Shown: positions 16,200 to 24,038 of the stretch, piece after piece | Numbering within the stretch: the stretch's first letter is position 1 | How the letters are laid out: each line of letters starts with the position of its first letter | Program-made: the position numbers and the translations under genes | DNA from: Pseudomonadota bacterium | GTDB lineage: Bacteria; Pseudomonadota; Gammaproteobacteria; Burkholderiales; Burkholderiaceae_B | Direction: 5' to 3' | Length of the DNA stretch: 64,000 nt | NCBI GenBank assembly: GCA_023440825.1 | Contig: JAEXRL010000030.1 | Coordinates: forward strand, 1 to 64,000 | Notes under the pieces: model-generated | Database searches by the model: none | What the model was told of the DNA's origin: nothing | What the model saw: the letters and a program-made list of their open reading frames with translations, nothing else

Positions 16200-17300
16200 A
16201 TGTCTCTATTCAAACGGTCAGCAGTCTCGGAAATTCTTAGCCATGCCGGTGTGGTGCTATCCACTTTACTGGTGGTCTGGCTTAGCGTACTGCTAGTGCG
16301 ACTTCTTGGTGAAGCGGCCAATGGCAATATAGGACCTGACGTGGTGTTGGGATTGGCTGCCTTTTCAAGTGTGACAGCCCTGCCTATCATTTTATCTGTT
16401 TCTTTATTCATTGCCGTGCTAACCACAGTGACGCGCAGTTTTAAGGATTCTGAAATGGTGGTGTGGTTTGCCAGTGGTTTGTCGCTACGCGATTGGCTCA
16501 GTCCGGTTTTGCGTTGTAGCTTCCCGATTGTTGTCCTTATCGCCGCACTGACCCTTTTTCTATCGCCTTGGTCGTACCGGCAGATTGATGAATACAGGCA
16601 GTTGTTTGAGCAACGCTCAGACCTAAGTAAGGTGACTGCCGGGCAATTTATCGAGTCTAACCAGGGGGAACGTGTCTTTTATGCGGACAGTCCTCAGGAA
16701 GAGGGCGAAGAGCTGAGTAATGTCGTGGCACGTGTCATTGATCCTGAGTGGCTTAGCGTGGTGACTGCACGTAGCGCGCGCCTGCAAGAGGAAGAAAACG
16801 GAGACCGCTTTTTGGTGCTTTCCGAGGGGCAGCGCTACGACCTCAAACCAGGGGAAACAGAGTTCAGGGTGGTTAACTTTGATCGCTACGGCTTACGTCT
16901 AGAAAGCCGTGACGGCGGGGAAACCGCCGAAACAATCCGGCAGCGCGCCGAACAGCAGATTAAGGCCAGGCAAACTGTTGCGCTCTTTGGGGACCAGACG
17001 CGAGAGGCCAAAGCGCAAATTATGTGGCGTCTTGCTTTGCCCATTGCAGCATTGAACCTAGCTTTAATGGCTATCCCCTTAGGGGCGGTCAATCCCCGTC
17101 TAGGACGTTCAGGGAATATCCTTACCGCAGGCTTAATCGCTTTGCTCTATATGAATCTGATCAACTTGTCGCGTGGCTGGATTGCACGTGGTCAATTAGA
17201 TTTTGAAGTAGGCGTATGGCTAGTACACGCCGTGTTTTTGCTCGCCGTCATTGTTTTAATGTGGTTACGATTGCGTGTGCGGGCACCTAAACAGCAATAG
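16200..17300 (+). CDS. lptF: LPS export ABC permease LptF
   Basis: A 366-residue permease of the LptB2FG transporter, which extracts lipopolysaccharide from the inner membrane. It has the family pattern of three N-terminal membrane helices (about residues 15-120), a periplasmic beta-jellyroll domain (about 130-250) with GERVFYADSPQEEGEELSN, and three C-terminal helices (about 275-360) with GRSGNILTAGLIALLYMNLI. The lptF-pepA divergent arrangement is common. Its partner lptG, often adjacent, is not here: the next gene is a LysR regulator on the other strand, whose end overlaps lptF by 14 bases. Confidence 0.93.
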   Translation: MSLFKRSAVSEILSHAGVVLSTLLVVWLSVLLVRLLGEAANGNIGPDVVLGLAAFSSVTALPIILSVSLFIAVLTTVTRSFKDSEMVVWFASGLSLRDWLSPVLRCSFPIVVLIAALTLFLSPWSYRQIDEYRQLFEQRSDLSKVTAGQFIESNQGERVFYADSPQEEGEELSNVVARVIDPEWLSVVTARSARLQEEENGDRFLVLSEGQRYDLKPGETEFRVVNFDRYGLRLESRDGGETAETIRQRAEQQIKARQTVALFGDQTREAKAQIMWRLALPIAALNLALMAIPLGAVNPRLGRSGNILTAGLIALLYMNLINLSRGWIARGQLDFEVGVWLVHAVFLLAVIVLMWLRLRVRAPKQQ

Positions 17301-18201
17301 AAGGCTGCGCTGATGGATTCAGTGCGTGGTGCTGTGTCTGGATATGTGTTTTTAGGTAATCCCACAGTAATAGAGCACGGGTAGTGTGGCGTAACTCTTC
17401 GTGGCAGTACATCCAGAAATGCCGATTCAAGCTAATTTCTTGGCTTAGTACAGGTACCAGTCTGGGGTCTGTGCGTGCCAAAAAATAAGGGAGTACAGCC
17501 AGCCCCTGTGCTTGTAATACAGCCTGGTATTGCGTAATAACACTGGTACAGCGTAGGCGTATATCTTGAGGACGTATCCACTCGTCCAGATACTTCAAGC
17601 TTTCGCTAAACAGCAGATCGTCTACATAAGCAATGAAGGTATGGCCGGCTAATTGTTGTGCAGTTTTAATCGGTGGGTGAGCCTGCAGGTAATCATGATG
17701 TGCATAGATTCCCAATGCATAATTACATAAGCGCGTGCACCAGTAAGGTCCGCGTTCTGGCCGTTCCAGTGCAATGGCAATGTCAGCCTCGCGACGCGGC
17801 AGACTGATGTGGCGTGGCATGGTGAGGATATCTAAGGTGATCTCTGGATGCAGGGCTTGAAACTGCGTGAGTAAAGGGGTGATCACGTAAGTGCCGAATC
17901 CTTCGGTGCAGGCCAGTCGTAGGTGACCAGAGATTTGATGCGCCTGAGCATTCATGGCTTCTTGCGTAGCATGCAGACTGATTTCTATGGGTTCTAAGCG
18001 TTCAAATAAAGTCAGGCCTTCTGCCGTTAAGGTATAGCCTGAAACCGTGGATTTATTAAACAAGAGCAAACCCAGGCTTTGTTCTAGGGCCTGAATACGG
18101 CGTGCTACGGTACTGTGCTGTACCCCTAGGCGAGTTGCTGCAGCACTGATGCGTTGATAGCGTGCCACTTCCATAAAATAGCGCAAGTTATCCCAATCCA
18201 T
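17287..18201 (-). CDS. LysR-family transcriptional regulator (divergent from mmsA)
   Basis: A 304-residue LysR-type regulator. The winged helix-turn-helix is at about residues 2-62 (LRYFMEVARYQRISAAATRLGVQHSTVARRIQALE split over two helices), followed by the linker helix and an effector-binding domain with HISGHLRLACTEGFG and EADIAIAL. Variant recognition helix HSTVARR rather than QPAVSRQ is typical of the branch next to aldehyde dehydrogenases. ATG at 18201 gives the normal N-terminus. An upstream frame to 18279 would add 26 unlikely residues. Its position head to head with mmsA suggests it controls that gene; the inducer is unknown. Confidence 0.88.
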   Translation of the reverse strand: MDWDNLRYFMEVARYQRISAAATRLGVQHSTVARRIQALEQSLGLLLFNKSTVSGYTLTAEGLTLFERLEPIEISLHATQEAMNAQAHQISGHLRLACTEGFGTYVITPLLTQFQALHPEITLDILTMPRHISLPRREADIAIALERPERGPYWCTRLCNYALGIYAHHDYLQAHPPIKTAQQLAGHTFIAYVDDLLFSESLKYLDEWIRPQDIRLRCTSVITQYQAVLQAQGLAVLPYFLARTDPRLVPVLSQEISLNRHFWMYCHEELRHTTRALLLWDYLKTHIQTQHHALNPSAQPSIAV

Positions 18202-18217
18202 GCTGTTCCTTGATCGA

Positions 18218-18238
18218 TTGCGCACAAGTCTTGTGCAA
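18218..18238. promoter_or_regulatory. Candidate LysR operator
   Basis: GCACAAG-T-CTTGTGC (18222-18236) is a perfect 7-bp inverted repeat, flanked by TTGC and GCAA. It lies 17 bases before the LysR gene start and about 120 bases before mmsA, the usual place for a LysR autoregulatory and activation site. Inference from symmetry and position only. Confidence 0.6.
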
Positions 18239-18359
18239 ATAAGGTCATAGTAATTTACCAGACAGCTCACTACACTCAAGAAGAACCCTGAGATTGTGGT
18301 GTCATGACCGCCTGCTCAGGATACGCTCACAGTCATGAATCGATAGTTGGAGACAAATA

Positions 18360-19853
18360 ATGAGTCAAGTAGAACGCATTCCTATGCTTGTAGGAGGCCA
18401 GCGTGTGCAATCCAAGACCACAGATTGGCGTGAAGTGCTGAATCCAGCCACTCAGGAGTGTCTGGCCTTGGTGCCATTTTGTACCCAGGATGAACTTAAT
18501 GCCGTTGTGGCAGATGCGAAGCAAGCTTTTCAAAGCTGGCGCCATTCTAGCCAAGGTGCGCGCATGCGTGTCATGCTGAACCTGCAGCGTTTAGTGCGTG
18601 AGCGCAGTGCTGAGCTGGCAGAAGCCATTACGCGTGAGCATGGCAAGACCTTACCGGATGCAGAGGGTGAGGTGGGACGAGGCCTAGAGGTGATTGAGCA
18701 TGCTTGCTCTATCGTATCGCTGCAATTGGGTGAATATGCTGAGAATGCGGCCAGTGGTATTGATGTGTACACCTTGATTCAGCCACTGGGTGTGTGCGCG
18801 GGTATCACGGCCTTTAACTTTCCCGTTATGTTGCCATGCTTTATGTTCCCCTTAGCGGTGGCCACGGGTAATACTTTTGTCTTGAAGCCATCCGAGCAAG
18901 ATCCCAGCGCGAGTTTGCTGATGGCCGAGCTGGCCTTGGAAGCAGGATTGCCCCCAGGCGTGTTGAACGTGATCCATGGCGGTGCGGATATTGCAAATGG
19001 ACTGTGTGAGCACCCTGATATTCAGGCGATTTCATTCATAGGTTCTACGCATGTGGGAACAGAGATTTATCGACGTGCTTCTAATGCGGGTAAACGTTGC
19101 CAATCCATGATGGGGGCCAAGAATCATTGTGTGATCATGCCCGACGTAGACAAAGAGGTGGCTATTAATCAATTGCTGGGAGCAGCGTTTGGGGCTGCTG
19201 GTCAGCGTTGCATGGCCCTATCGGTGGCCGTATTGGTAGGTGACTCAGCAAAATGGATCCCCGAACTGGTAGAGCGTGCGGGCACGTTGAAGGTTAATGC
19301 TGGTGTGGACAGAGAGGCAGATCTGGGGCCACTGGTGTCGCCCCAGGCGCGTCAGCGGGTTGAGGGCTTGATTGAGTCTGGAGTTCAAGAAGGAGCAGAG
19401 CTGCTGCTTGATGGCCGTAATATCAAAGTGGCTGGCTATGAGCAGGGCAACTTTGTTGGGCCTACCGTGTTTTCTGCAGTGAAGCCAGAAATGCGTATTT
19501 ATGCTGAAGAAATTTTTGGACCCGTGTTGCTACTCGTGCAAGTGGAAACGATTGAGGAAGCGGTGGCTTTCATTAATGCGAATCCGAATGGCAATGGTGT
19601 GTCAATTTTCACTCAGGATGGTGGGGTGGCACGTTACTTCCAGCACGAAATTGATGTGGGGCAAATTGGTATTAATATACCTATCCCAGTGCCAGTGGCC
19701 TGGTTCAGCTTTACAGGCTCTCGCGCGTCCAAACTGGGCGACTTAGGTCCTAATGGCAAGCAGGCAATTAGCTTCTGGACACAAACCAAAACAGTGACTG
19801 CGCGTTGGCAAGCCCATGCTCGTAGCCTGAATACAACGATCAGCATGAAGTAA
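18360..19853 (+). CDS. mmsA: CoA-acylating methylmalonate-semialdehyde dehydrogenase
   Basis: A 497-residue aldehyde dehydrogenase that oxidises (methyl)malonate semialdehyde to propionyl- or acetyl-CoA in valine, beta-alanine or inositol breakdown. The catalytic cysteine is C284 in GAAGQRCMALS. The position where ordinary aldehyde dehydrogenases have a general-base glutamate is N255 in MGAKNHCVIMPD, the hallmark of the CoA-acylating MmsA subfamily. The C-terminal GSRASKLGDLGPNGKQAISFWTQTKTVT block also fits. It lacks an adjacent mmsB, although a beta-hydroxyacid dehydrogenase occurs at 58.6 kb. A divergent LysR gene probably regulates it. Confidence 0.93.
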   Translation: MSQVERIPMLVGGQRVQSKTTDWREVLNPATQECLALVPFCTQDELNAVVADAKQAFQSWRHSSQGARMRVMLNLQRLVRERSAELAEAITREHGKTLPDAEGEVGRGLEVIEHACSIVSLQLGEYAENAASGIDVYTLIQPLGVCAGITAFNFPVMLPCFMFPLAVATGNTFVLKPSEQDPSASLLMAELALEAGLPPGVLNVIHGGADIANGLCEHPDIQAISFIGSTHVGTEIYRRASNAGKRCQSMMGAKNHCVIMPDVDKEVAINQLLGAAFGAAGQRCMALSVAVLVGDSAKWIPELVERAGTLKVNAGVDREADLGPLVSPQARQRVEGLIESGVQEGAELLLDGRNIKVAGYEQGNFVGPTVFSAVKPEMRIYAEEIFGPVLLLVQVETIEEAVAFINANPNGNGVSIFTQDGGVARYFQHEIDVGQIGINIPIPVPVAWFSFTGSRASKLGDLGPNGKQAISFWTQTKTVTARWQAHARSLNTTISMK

Positions 19854-19936
19854 AATAGAATGCTAAGCATATAACTATTTATAATAAGCTGGCTGTTCTT
19901 TATTACATATAATGGCTTTATACATGGGGCTTTTAT

Positions 19937-20875
19937 ATGAATCTTCAGCAATTTCGTTTCGTTCGTGAGACCATCCGCCGCAACTTCAATTTGACTGAGG
20001 CGGCGCGGTCTCTTTACACCTCTCAGCCTGGCGTGTCCAAGGCAATCATTGAGTTCGAAGATGAGCTTGGTATTAAAATCTTTGAGCGTCATGGTAAACG
20101 TATCAAAGGTCTGACACGGCCTGGTGAAGCTGTGGCAGAAGTGATCGACCGCATCATGCGGGAAGTCGATAATCTAAAGCGTGTTAGCGATGATTTCGCT
20201 CGTCGCGACGAAGGTTCTTTGGTGATTGCATGTACGCATGCTCAGGCTCGTTATTTACTGCCACGGGTGATACCCGAGTTTCGCCGTCGTTTTCCTAAAG
20301 TACATATGTCATTAGCAGAGGGTAATCCTCCGGCCTTGGCACAAATGTTGTTGCACGAGCAGGCGGATGTAGCGATTGCTACAGAAACCTTGGCCTTGAC
20401 CCCAGGTTTACTGGCTTTGCCGGTGTACTCCTGGGAGCACACCGTAGTGGTACGTCCCGATCATCCCTTGGCTGATCAGCCCTCGAATAAGCCTTTATCC
20501 ATTGATACCCTGGCTCAATATCCTATCGTCACGTACGACCATGCTTTTTCCGGGCGTCGTTCTATTGATGAGGCATTCGCAGCCGAAAACATCACGCCCG
20601 ATATTGTGCTTGAAGCGATTGATGCCGATGTTATCAAAACCTATGTGGATGTGGGCCTGGGAATCGGCATTATTGCCGGGGTGGCGTTTGACCCCAGACG
20701 TGATAAGGGCTTGGTAGGCTTACCAGTGGGCCATTTATTTGGTACGCACCATACCCGTGTAGCCGTGAAAGCAGGAGCCTTTTTGCGAGATTATATTTAC
20801 GTCTTGCTAGAAATGCTGGCGCCTGCGCTGACGCGCGAAGTGGTGCAGAACGCACTTGAGGATAGCCAGACTTAA
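19937..20875 (+). CDS. cysB: CysB-type LysR regulator of sulfur assimilation
   Basis: A 312-residue LysR regulator of the CysB/Cbl branch. The N-terminus MNLQQFRFVRETIRRNFNLTEAA and TSQPGVSKAIIEFEDELG match the CysB DNA-binding region, and the effector domain has CTHAQARYLLPRVIPEF, VTYDHAFSGRRSID and VDVGLGIGIIAGVAFD, which contribute to sulfate/N-acetylserine pocket residues in CysB. Such proteins activate sulfate uptake and reduction genes when O-acetylserine or N-acetylserine accumulates. None of the cys uptake or reduction genes are adjacent. Whether it is CysB proper or a Cbl/Ssu-like paralog needs a tree. A terminator follows. Confidence 0.85.
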   Translation: MNLQQFRFVRETIRRNFNLTEAARSLYTSQPGVSKAIIEFEDELGIKIFERHGKRIKGLTRPGEAVAEVIDRIMREVDNLKRVSDDFARRDEGSLVIACTHAQARYLLPRVIPEFRRRFPKVHMSLAEGNPPALAQMLLHEQADVAIATETLALTPGLLALPVYSWEHTVVVRPDHPLADQPSNKPLSIDTLAQYPIVTYDHAFSGRRSIDEAFAAENITPDIVLEAIDADVIKTYVDVGLGIGIIAGVAFDPRRDKGLVGLPVGHLFGTHHTRVAVKAGAFLRDYIYVLLEMLAPALTREVVQNALEDSQT

Positions 20876-20896
20876 AGCTTTTTTCACAACGTAGTT

Positions 20897-20938
20897 AAAA
20901 ACAGCCACCTTTTTGTCAGCAGAAATGTGGCTGTTTTT
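20897..20938. terminator. Terminator after cysB
   Basis: AAAAACAGCCAC (20897-20908) pairs with GTGGCTGTTTTT (20927-20938) across an 18-base loop. The T run on one side and A run on the other allow function in both directions. Confidence 0.85.
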
Positions 20939-20991
20939 GTATAAGACTAGCGCTAAACCGATGCTCTTGAGCATGAGTGACAAAGCTGTTG

Positions 20992-21021
20992 TTGACAACG
21001 ATAATAAGAATGATTATCGTT
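20992..21021 (+). promoter_or_regulatory. Promoter with overlapping Fur box, upstream of DUF2325 gene
   Basis: GATAATAAGAATGATTATC at 21000-21018 matches the classical 19-bp Fur consensus at 16 of 19 positions and sits in a larger inverted repeat (AACGATAAT at 20997-21005, ATTATCGTT at 21013-21021). A perfect -35 TTGACA lies at 20992-20997 and a -10-like TATCGT at 21015-21020 with a 17-base spacer, so Fur binding would block polymerase. The next start codon is at 21051. Confidence 0.85.
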
Positions 21022-21050
21022 AAGGCGAATTATAACTGTGTGGAGTCTCT

Positions 21051-21389
21051 ATGTCTCAATTCATTAGTGCTGTTGTTGTGGGAGCTGATCGCTTGGGGAA
21101 TATTCCTGATCTGCTTAAAGGTCACAATATCAAGATTAAGCACCATATTAGTGGCCGTGATCCGGCGCATCAAAAAAAGACCTTGCAACTTCCTTCAGGG
21201 ACAGATGTGCTGATTTTGCTGACAGATTTTCTGGGGCATAACGTCATGAAAACGTTTCGTGCCGCTGCGCAACGATCTGGCGTACAGGTAATGGCCTGCA
21301 GGCGGTCAGTATGTAGTATTAAGCAAGCTTTATTGCAAAGTGGTTTTTGTGAAACGTGTCCTCTGAAAAATCAACACATGGGGCATTAA
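21051..21389 (+). CDS. DUF2325 protein with four-cysteine cluster, likely Fur-regulated
   Basis: A 112-residue soluble protein resembling DUF2325: an N-terminal Rossmann-like start (ISAVVVGADRLGNIPDLL), a central TDVLILLTDFLGHNVMKTFRAAAQ segment and a C-terminal cysteine-rich end. The four cysteines C83, C88, C100 and C103 form CX4C-X11-CX2C, suitable for a metal ion or an iron-sulfur centre. A strong Fur box covers its promoter, so it should be induced by iron limitation. It is monocistronic, with a terminator after it. The molecular function of the domain is not known to me; a role in iron handling or sensing is inferred. Confidence 0.8.
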   Translation: MSQFISAVVVGADRLGNIPDLLKGHNIKIKHHISGRDPAHQKKTLQLPSGTDVLILLTDFLGHNVMKTFRAAAQRSGVQVMACRRSVCSIKQALLQSGFCETCPLKNQHMGH

Positions 21390-21485
21390 GACTCGAGGAC
21401 AGTTGCATGCAATTAATAGCTGAGGACTGTGTGGGGTACATTGCTTTGACACAGTCTGCTCCGATCGTAGGGGCGTATAAAAAAC

Positions 21486-21520
21486 AAAAGCGCAAACGGT
21501 AATACGTTTGCGCTTTTTTT
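21486..21520. terminator. Bidirectional terminator between DUF2325 gene and NlpC gene
   Basis: AAAAGCGCAAACG (21486-21498) pairs over 13 bp with CGTTTGCGCTTTT (21505-21517), then more T residues. It serves both converging genes. Confidence 0.92.
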
Positions 21521-21538
21521 GTACAGTGCCGTTACCGC

Positions 21539-22273
21539 TTATTTTTTACTACGTAAGCGTGGCTGGTCGGCGTTGCCTTCAGGCGTATTGGCGGCTAGGC
21601 GACGAGCACCGTTGTAGCGTTTTTTCCAGTAGTTGGTCTGCATGCTCTCTACGCGTACAACCGCTCCGCTTCTGGGGGAGTGTACAAACTTACCTTCACC
21701 CAAATAAATACCCACGTGTGAAAAACGACGACCTAGTGTATTGAAGAATACTAAATCGCCTTTTTGTAACTCCGCTTGAGCAATAGACTCGCCCGCTTTG
21801 GCCAAATCAGCCGAGGTGCGTGGTAGTTTCAGTCCTAAGGATTTTTCAGCGGCGTAATTCACTAAGCCACTGCAATCAAAGCCAGTGCTAGGCGTATCGC
21901 CACCAAGACGGTATTTCACACCAAGAAAGGACAGTGCGGTGTTTGCAAAGCCAAGGCCATCGGTTTGTGGCGGCCTGGAGACTGTTTCGCTTTGATGACG
22001 GCGAGAGTTGGGCTGAATGCGTATGATGTCACTGTCGTGACGTCTGGCCAGTAACGCCGCTAGAGGGTCGGACTCTATATTGAAGTCGTATTGATATTCA
22101 AAATCGGCATCAAGCTCGGCCAGTTCTGTATCAAGGAGTAAGGACGATTGTTGGCTTCCGGTACTGGCGCAGCCCGCCAGAACAAAGACGGTGGTCAGTA
22201 AGCTGAGAGACAGCTTGTGCTGGCATAGTCTATGTAAAAGAGAAAAACCAGACAGAGGATGTGGTGGTGGCAT
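21539..22273 (-). CDS. NlpC/P60 lipoprotein, probable peptidoglycan endopeptidase
   Basis: A 244-residue C40-family cysteine peptidase. The lipobox VLAG-C35 (LTTVFVLAGCAS) indicates a lipoprotein. After a low-complexity linker (about residues 36-105) the catalytic domain shows C134 in STGFDCSGLVNYA, H187 in RRFSHVGIYLGEG and H198 in KFVHSP as catalytic residues. Relatives such as Spr/MepS cut peptide crosslinks during cell-wall growth. The start at 22273 leaves a rather long pre-signal region (MPPPHPLSGF...). A later in-frame start cannot be excluded. It converges on the DUF2325 gene. Confidence 0.88.
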   Translation of the reverse strand: MPPPHPLSGFSLLHRLCQHKLSLSLLTTVFVLAGCASTGSQQSSLLLDTELAELDADFEYQYDFNIESDPLAALLARRHDSDIIRIQPNSRRHQSETVSRPPQTDGLGFANTALSFLGVKYRLGGDTPSTGFDCSGLVNYAAEKSLGLKLPRTSADLAKAGESIAQAELQKGDLVFFNTLGRRFSHVGIYLGEGKFVHSPRSGAVVRVESMQTNYWKKRYNGARRLAANTPEGNADQPRLRSKK

Positions 22274-22587
22274 GATTCCAGACTTTTTAAGAGTTTGGGG
22301 CTTATGTCAACCCAACCATGATGCCAATCAAGACTGTAAACAGTTTTATATAGGTATCAAGGCTGAAATACTAGGTTTAAAGCCTATATTTGTGTAAGCA
22401 GACTCGAATAGTTGAAAAGTGTACCGGATGAGTTCACGGAGGTAAAGCCTTACATGCCATTAATTTACTATATATTAAGGTATGATTTGGCGCGTCGCCT
22501 ACGACGCGTCCTTATTTTGGTAGCGTAAGCATCCGTTCGAATGCAGGGCGTTAAGGTGGTGAATGCTGGCCTAAAGGAAGCTAAGGT
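22274..22587. other. 314-base intergenic region with leader hairpin
   Basis: No gene is seen. TATGAT at 22481-22486 is a plausible -10 for the downstream transporter, with no good -35. A strong hairpin follows: CGCGTCG (22491-22497), loop CCTA, CGACGCG (22502-22508), then a T-rich TCCTTATTTT. The remaining 75 bases to the start codon hold two similar GAATGC(A/T)GG segments. The hairpin could be an mRNA 5' stabiliser or an attenuator. It does not match a riboswitch I can name. Confidence 0.5.
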
Positions 22588-23898
22588 ATGTACAGAATAG
22601 GGGATAGGTTTAGACATAGCCTGAATGCGGGAGTCCGCTTGCGCGAGTTATGGGCTTGGGCTATGTATGATTTTGCGAACTCCGGTTACACCACGGTGAT
22701 TCTGACTAGCGTATACAGCGCCTATTTTGTGGGTGTGATAGCAGCCGGTAAGGATTGGGCAACTTTAGCTTGGACTGTTTGCCTGTCTTGCTCCTATTTT
22801 TGCATCATGGTAACCATGCCGGGCTTGGGGAGTTGGGCCGATGCACGCGCGCGCAAACGTCGTCTTTTATTTACGAGCACTTTGTTATGTGTTGGGGCGA
22901 CGGCCATGCTGTTTTTCGTGCGTCCCGGCAGTATCGGTTTGGCTCTGGTGTGTATTTTATTGTCGAACTACGCCTACTGTGTGGGCGAAGCCTTGATTGC
23001 GGCCTTCTTGCCTGAATTGGCTAAGCCGGAAGCCTTAGGGCGAGTCTCGGGGTGGGGGTGGGGCTTTGGTTATTTTGGTGGCATGTTAACGCTGGGACTG
23101 TCCTTGTTTTTGCTACTTCATACTACCGAGCTGGGATGGTCCGCCGAACAGTATGTGCCCTGGATTGCCGTCTTGACGGCCTTTTTGTTTGCCTTGGCGG
23201 CTATCCCGGCGTTTGTGTGCTTGCGTGAGCGTACGCAAGCCAATCAACGCGATATTGGGGGAGTATTCGCCCGTTTGCGCCTGTCTTTACGGGATGTGCA
23301 GCAAAATTTTCCCGACTTTCGTACGCTTTTATTGTGTGGCGCCTTTTATCAGGCAGGGATTGCCGTGGTCGTCACTCTTTCGGCTGTATATGCCAGTGAG
23401 GCCATGGGCTTTACGATGGCTCAAACCATGATGCTGATTTTTACCGTCAATATTGCGGCGGCACTGGGCGCAATCAGTTTTGGGCATATTCAGGATCGTG
23501 TGGGGCATAAGCGTGCTCTAGCCATGACACTGCTAGGCTGGTTGCTCATGATAGCGATCGCGGTGAGCTCGCGTACGATTACTGCGTTCTGGCTAGCGGC
23601 AGCAGTGGCAGGCTTGTGTATTGGTAGTAGTCAGACAGCTGGACGAGCCATGGTTGGCCTGTTAGCGCCGTCTGATCGCCTAGCGGAGTTTTTTGGCCTG
23701 TGGGCGTTTGCTGTTCAATTGGCCGCTATCTGTGGCCCTTTGTCTTATGGCGTGGTCGTCTGGCTAACAGCAGGCAATCATAGGCTGGCTTTACTGTGCA
23801 CGGCTTTGTTTTTCTTGTGTGGGCTGCTGGTGTTAAGCCGCTTGAATTTTGAGCGCGGTGTACAGGCCAAAGAGGCGCACAGCCCAGCACTGGTGTAA
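22588..23898 (+). CDS. UMF1/Atg22-type MFS transporter
   Basis: A 436-residue inner-membrane protein with about 12 helices. The opening RELWAWAMYDFANSGYTTVILTSVYSAYF is the signature of the UMF1 family (Atg22-like major facilitator proteins), where the YDFANS motif is highly conserved. The substrate is unknown; the yeast relative exports amino acids from the vacuole. AAAGGA at 22573-22578 serves as ribosome site for the ATG at 22588. A structured leader precedes it. It is not in an operon with recognisable pathway genes. Confidence 0.85.
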   Translation: MYRIGDRFRHSLNAGVRLRELWAWAMYDFANSGYTTVILTSVYSAYFVGVIAAGKDWATLAWTVCLSCSYFCIMVTMPGLGSWADARARKRRLLFTSTLLCVGATAMLFFVRPGSIGLALVCILLSNYAYCVGEALIAAFLPELAKPEALGRVSGWGWGFGYFGGMLTLGLSLFLLLHTTELGWSAEQYVPWIAVLTAFLFALAAIPAFVCLRERTQANQRDIGGVFARLRLSLRDVQQNFPDFRTLLLCGAFYQAGIAVVVTLSAVYASEAMGFTMAQTMMLIFTVNIAAALGAISFGHIQDRVGHKRALAMTLLGWLLMIAIAVSSRTITAFWLAAAVAGLCIGSSQTAGRAMVGLLAPSDRLAEFFGLWAFAVQLAAICGPLSYGVVVWLTAGNHRLALLCTALFFLCGLLVLSRLNFERGVQAKEAHSPALV

Positions 23899-24038
23899 TG
23901 GTTTGCCAGTTTGTCCACAGAGTGAAGCCTTTGCTTTAGCTTAATTATTTTTCCTGTAGTATCACTGCTAGCCCCAATCGTGTGAGGACGCTGGGGCTTT
24001 GTTGTTTGTGTACTTGTGGAGATATCTTGCAGACTGAT

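Noticed and set aside
20977..21213. Plus-strand 78-codon ORF overlapping the DUF2325 gene start
   Set aside because: It would start inside the promoter and Fur box region, in a different frame from the conserved product.
22491..22508. Hairpin before the UMF1 gene considered as a guanidine-II (mini-ykkC) riboswitch
   Set aside because: Mini-ykkC needs two hairpins with ACGR loops; only one hairpin with a CCTA loop is present.
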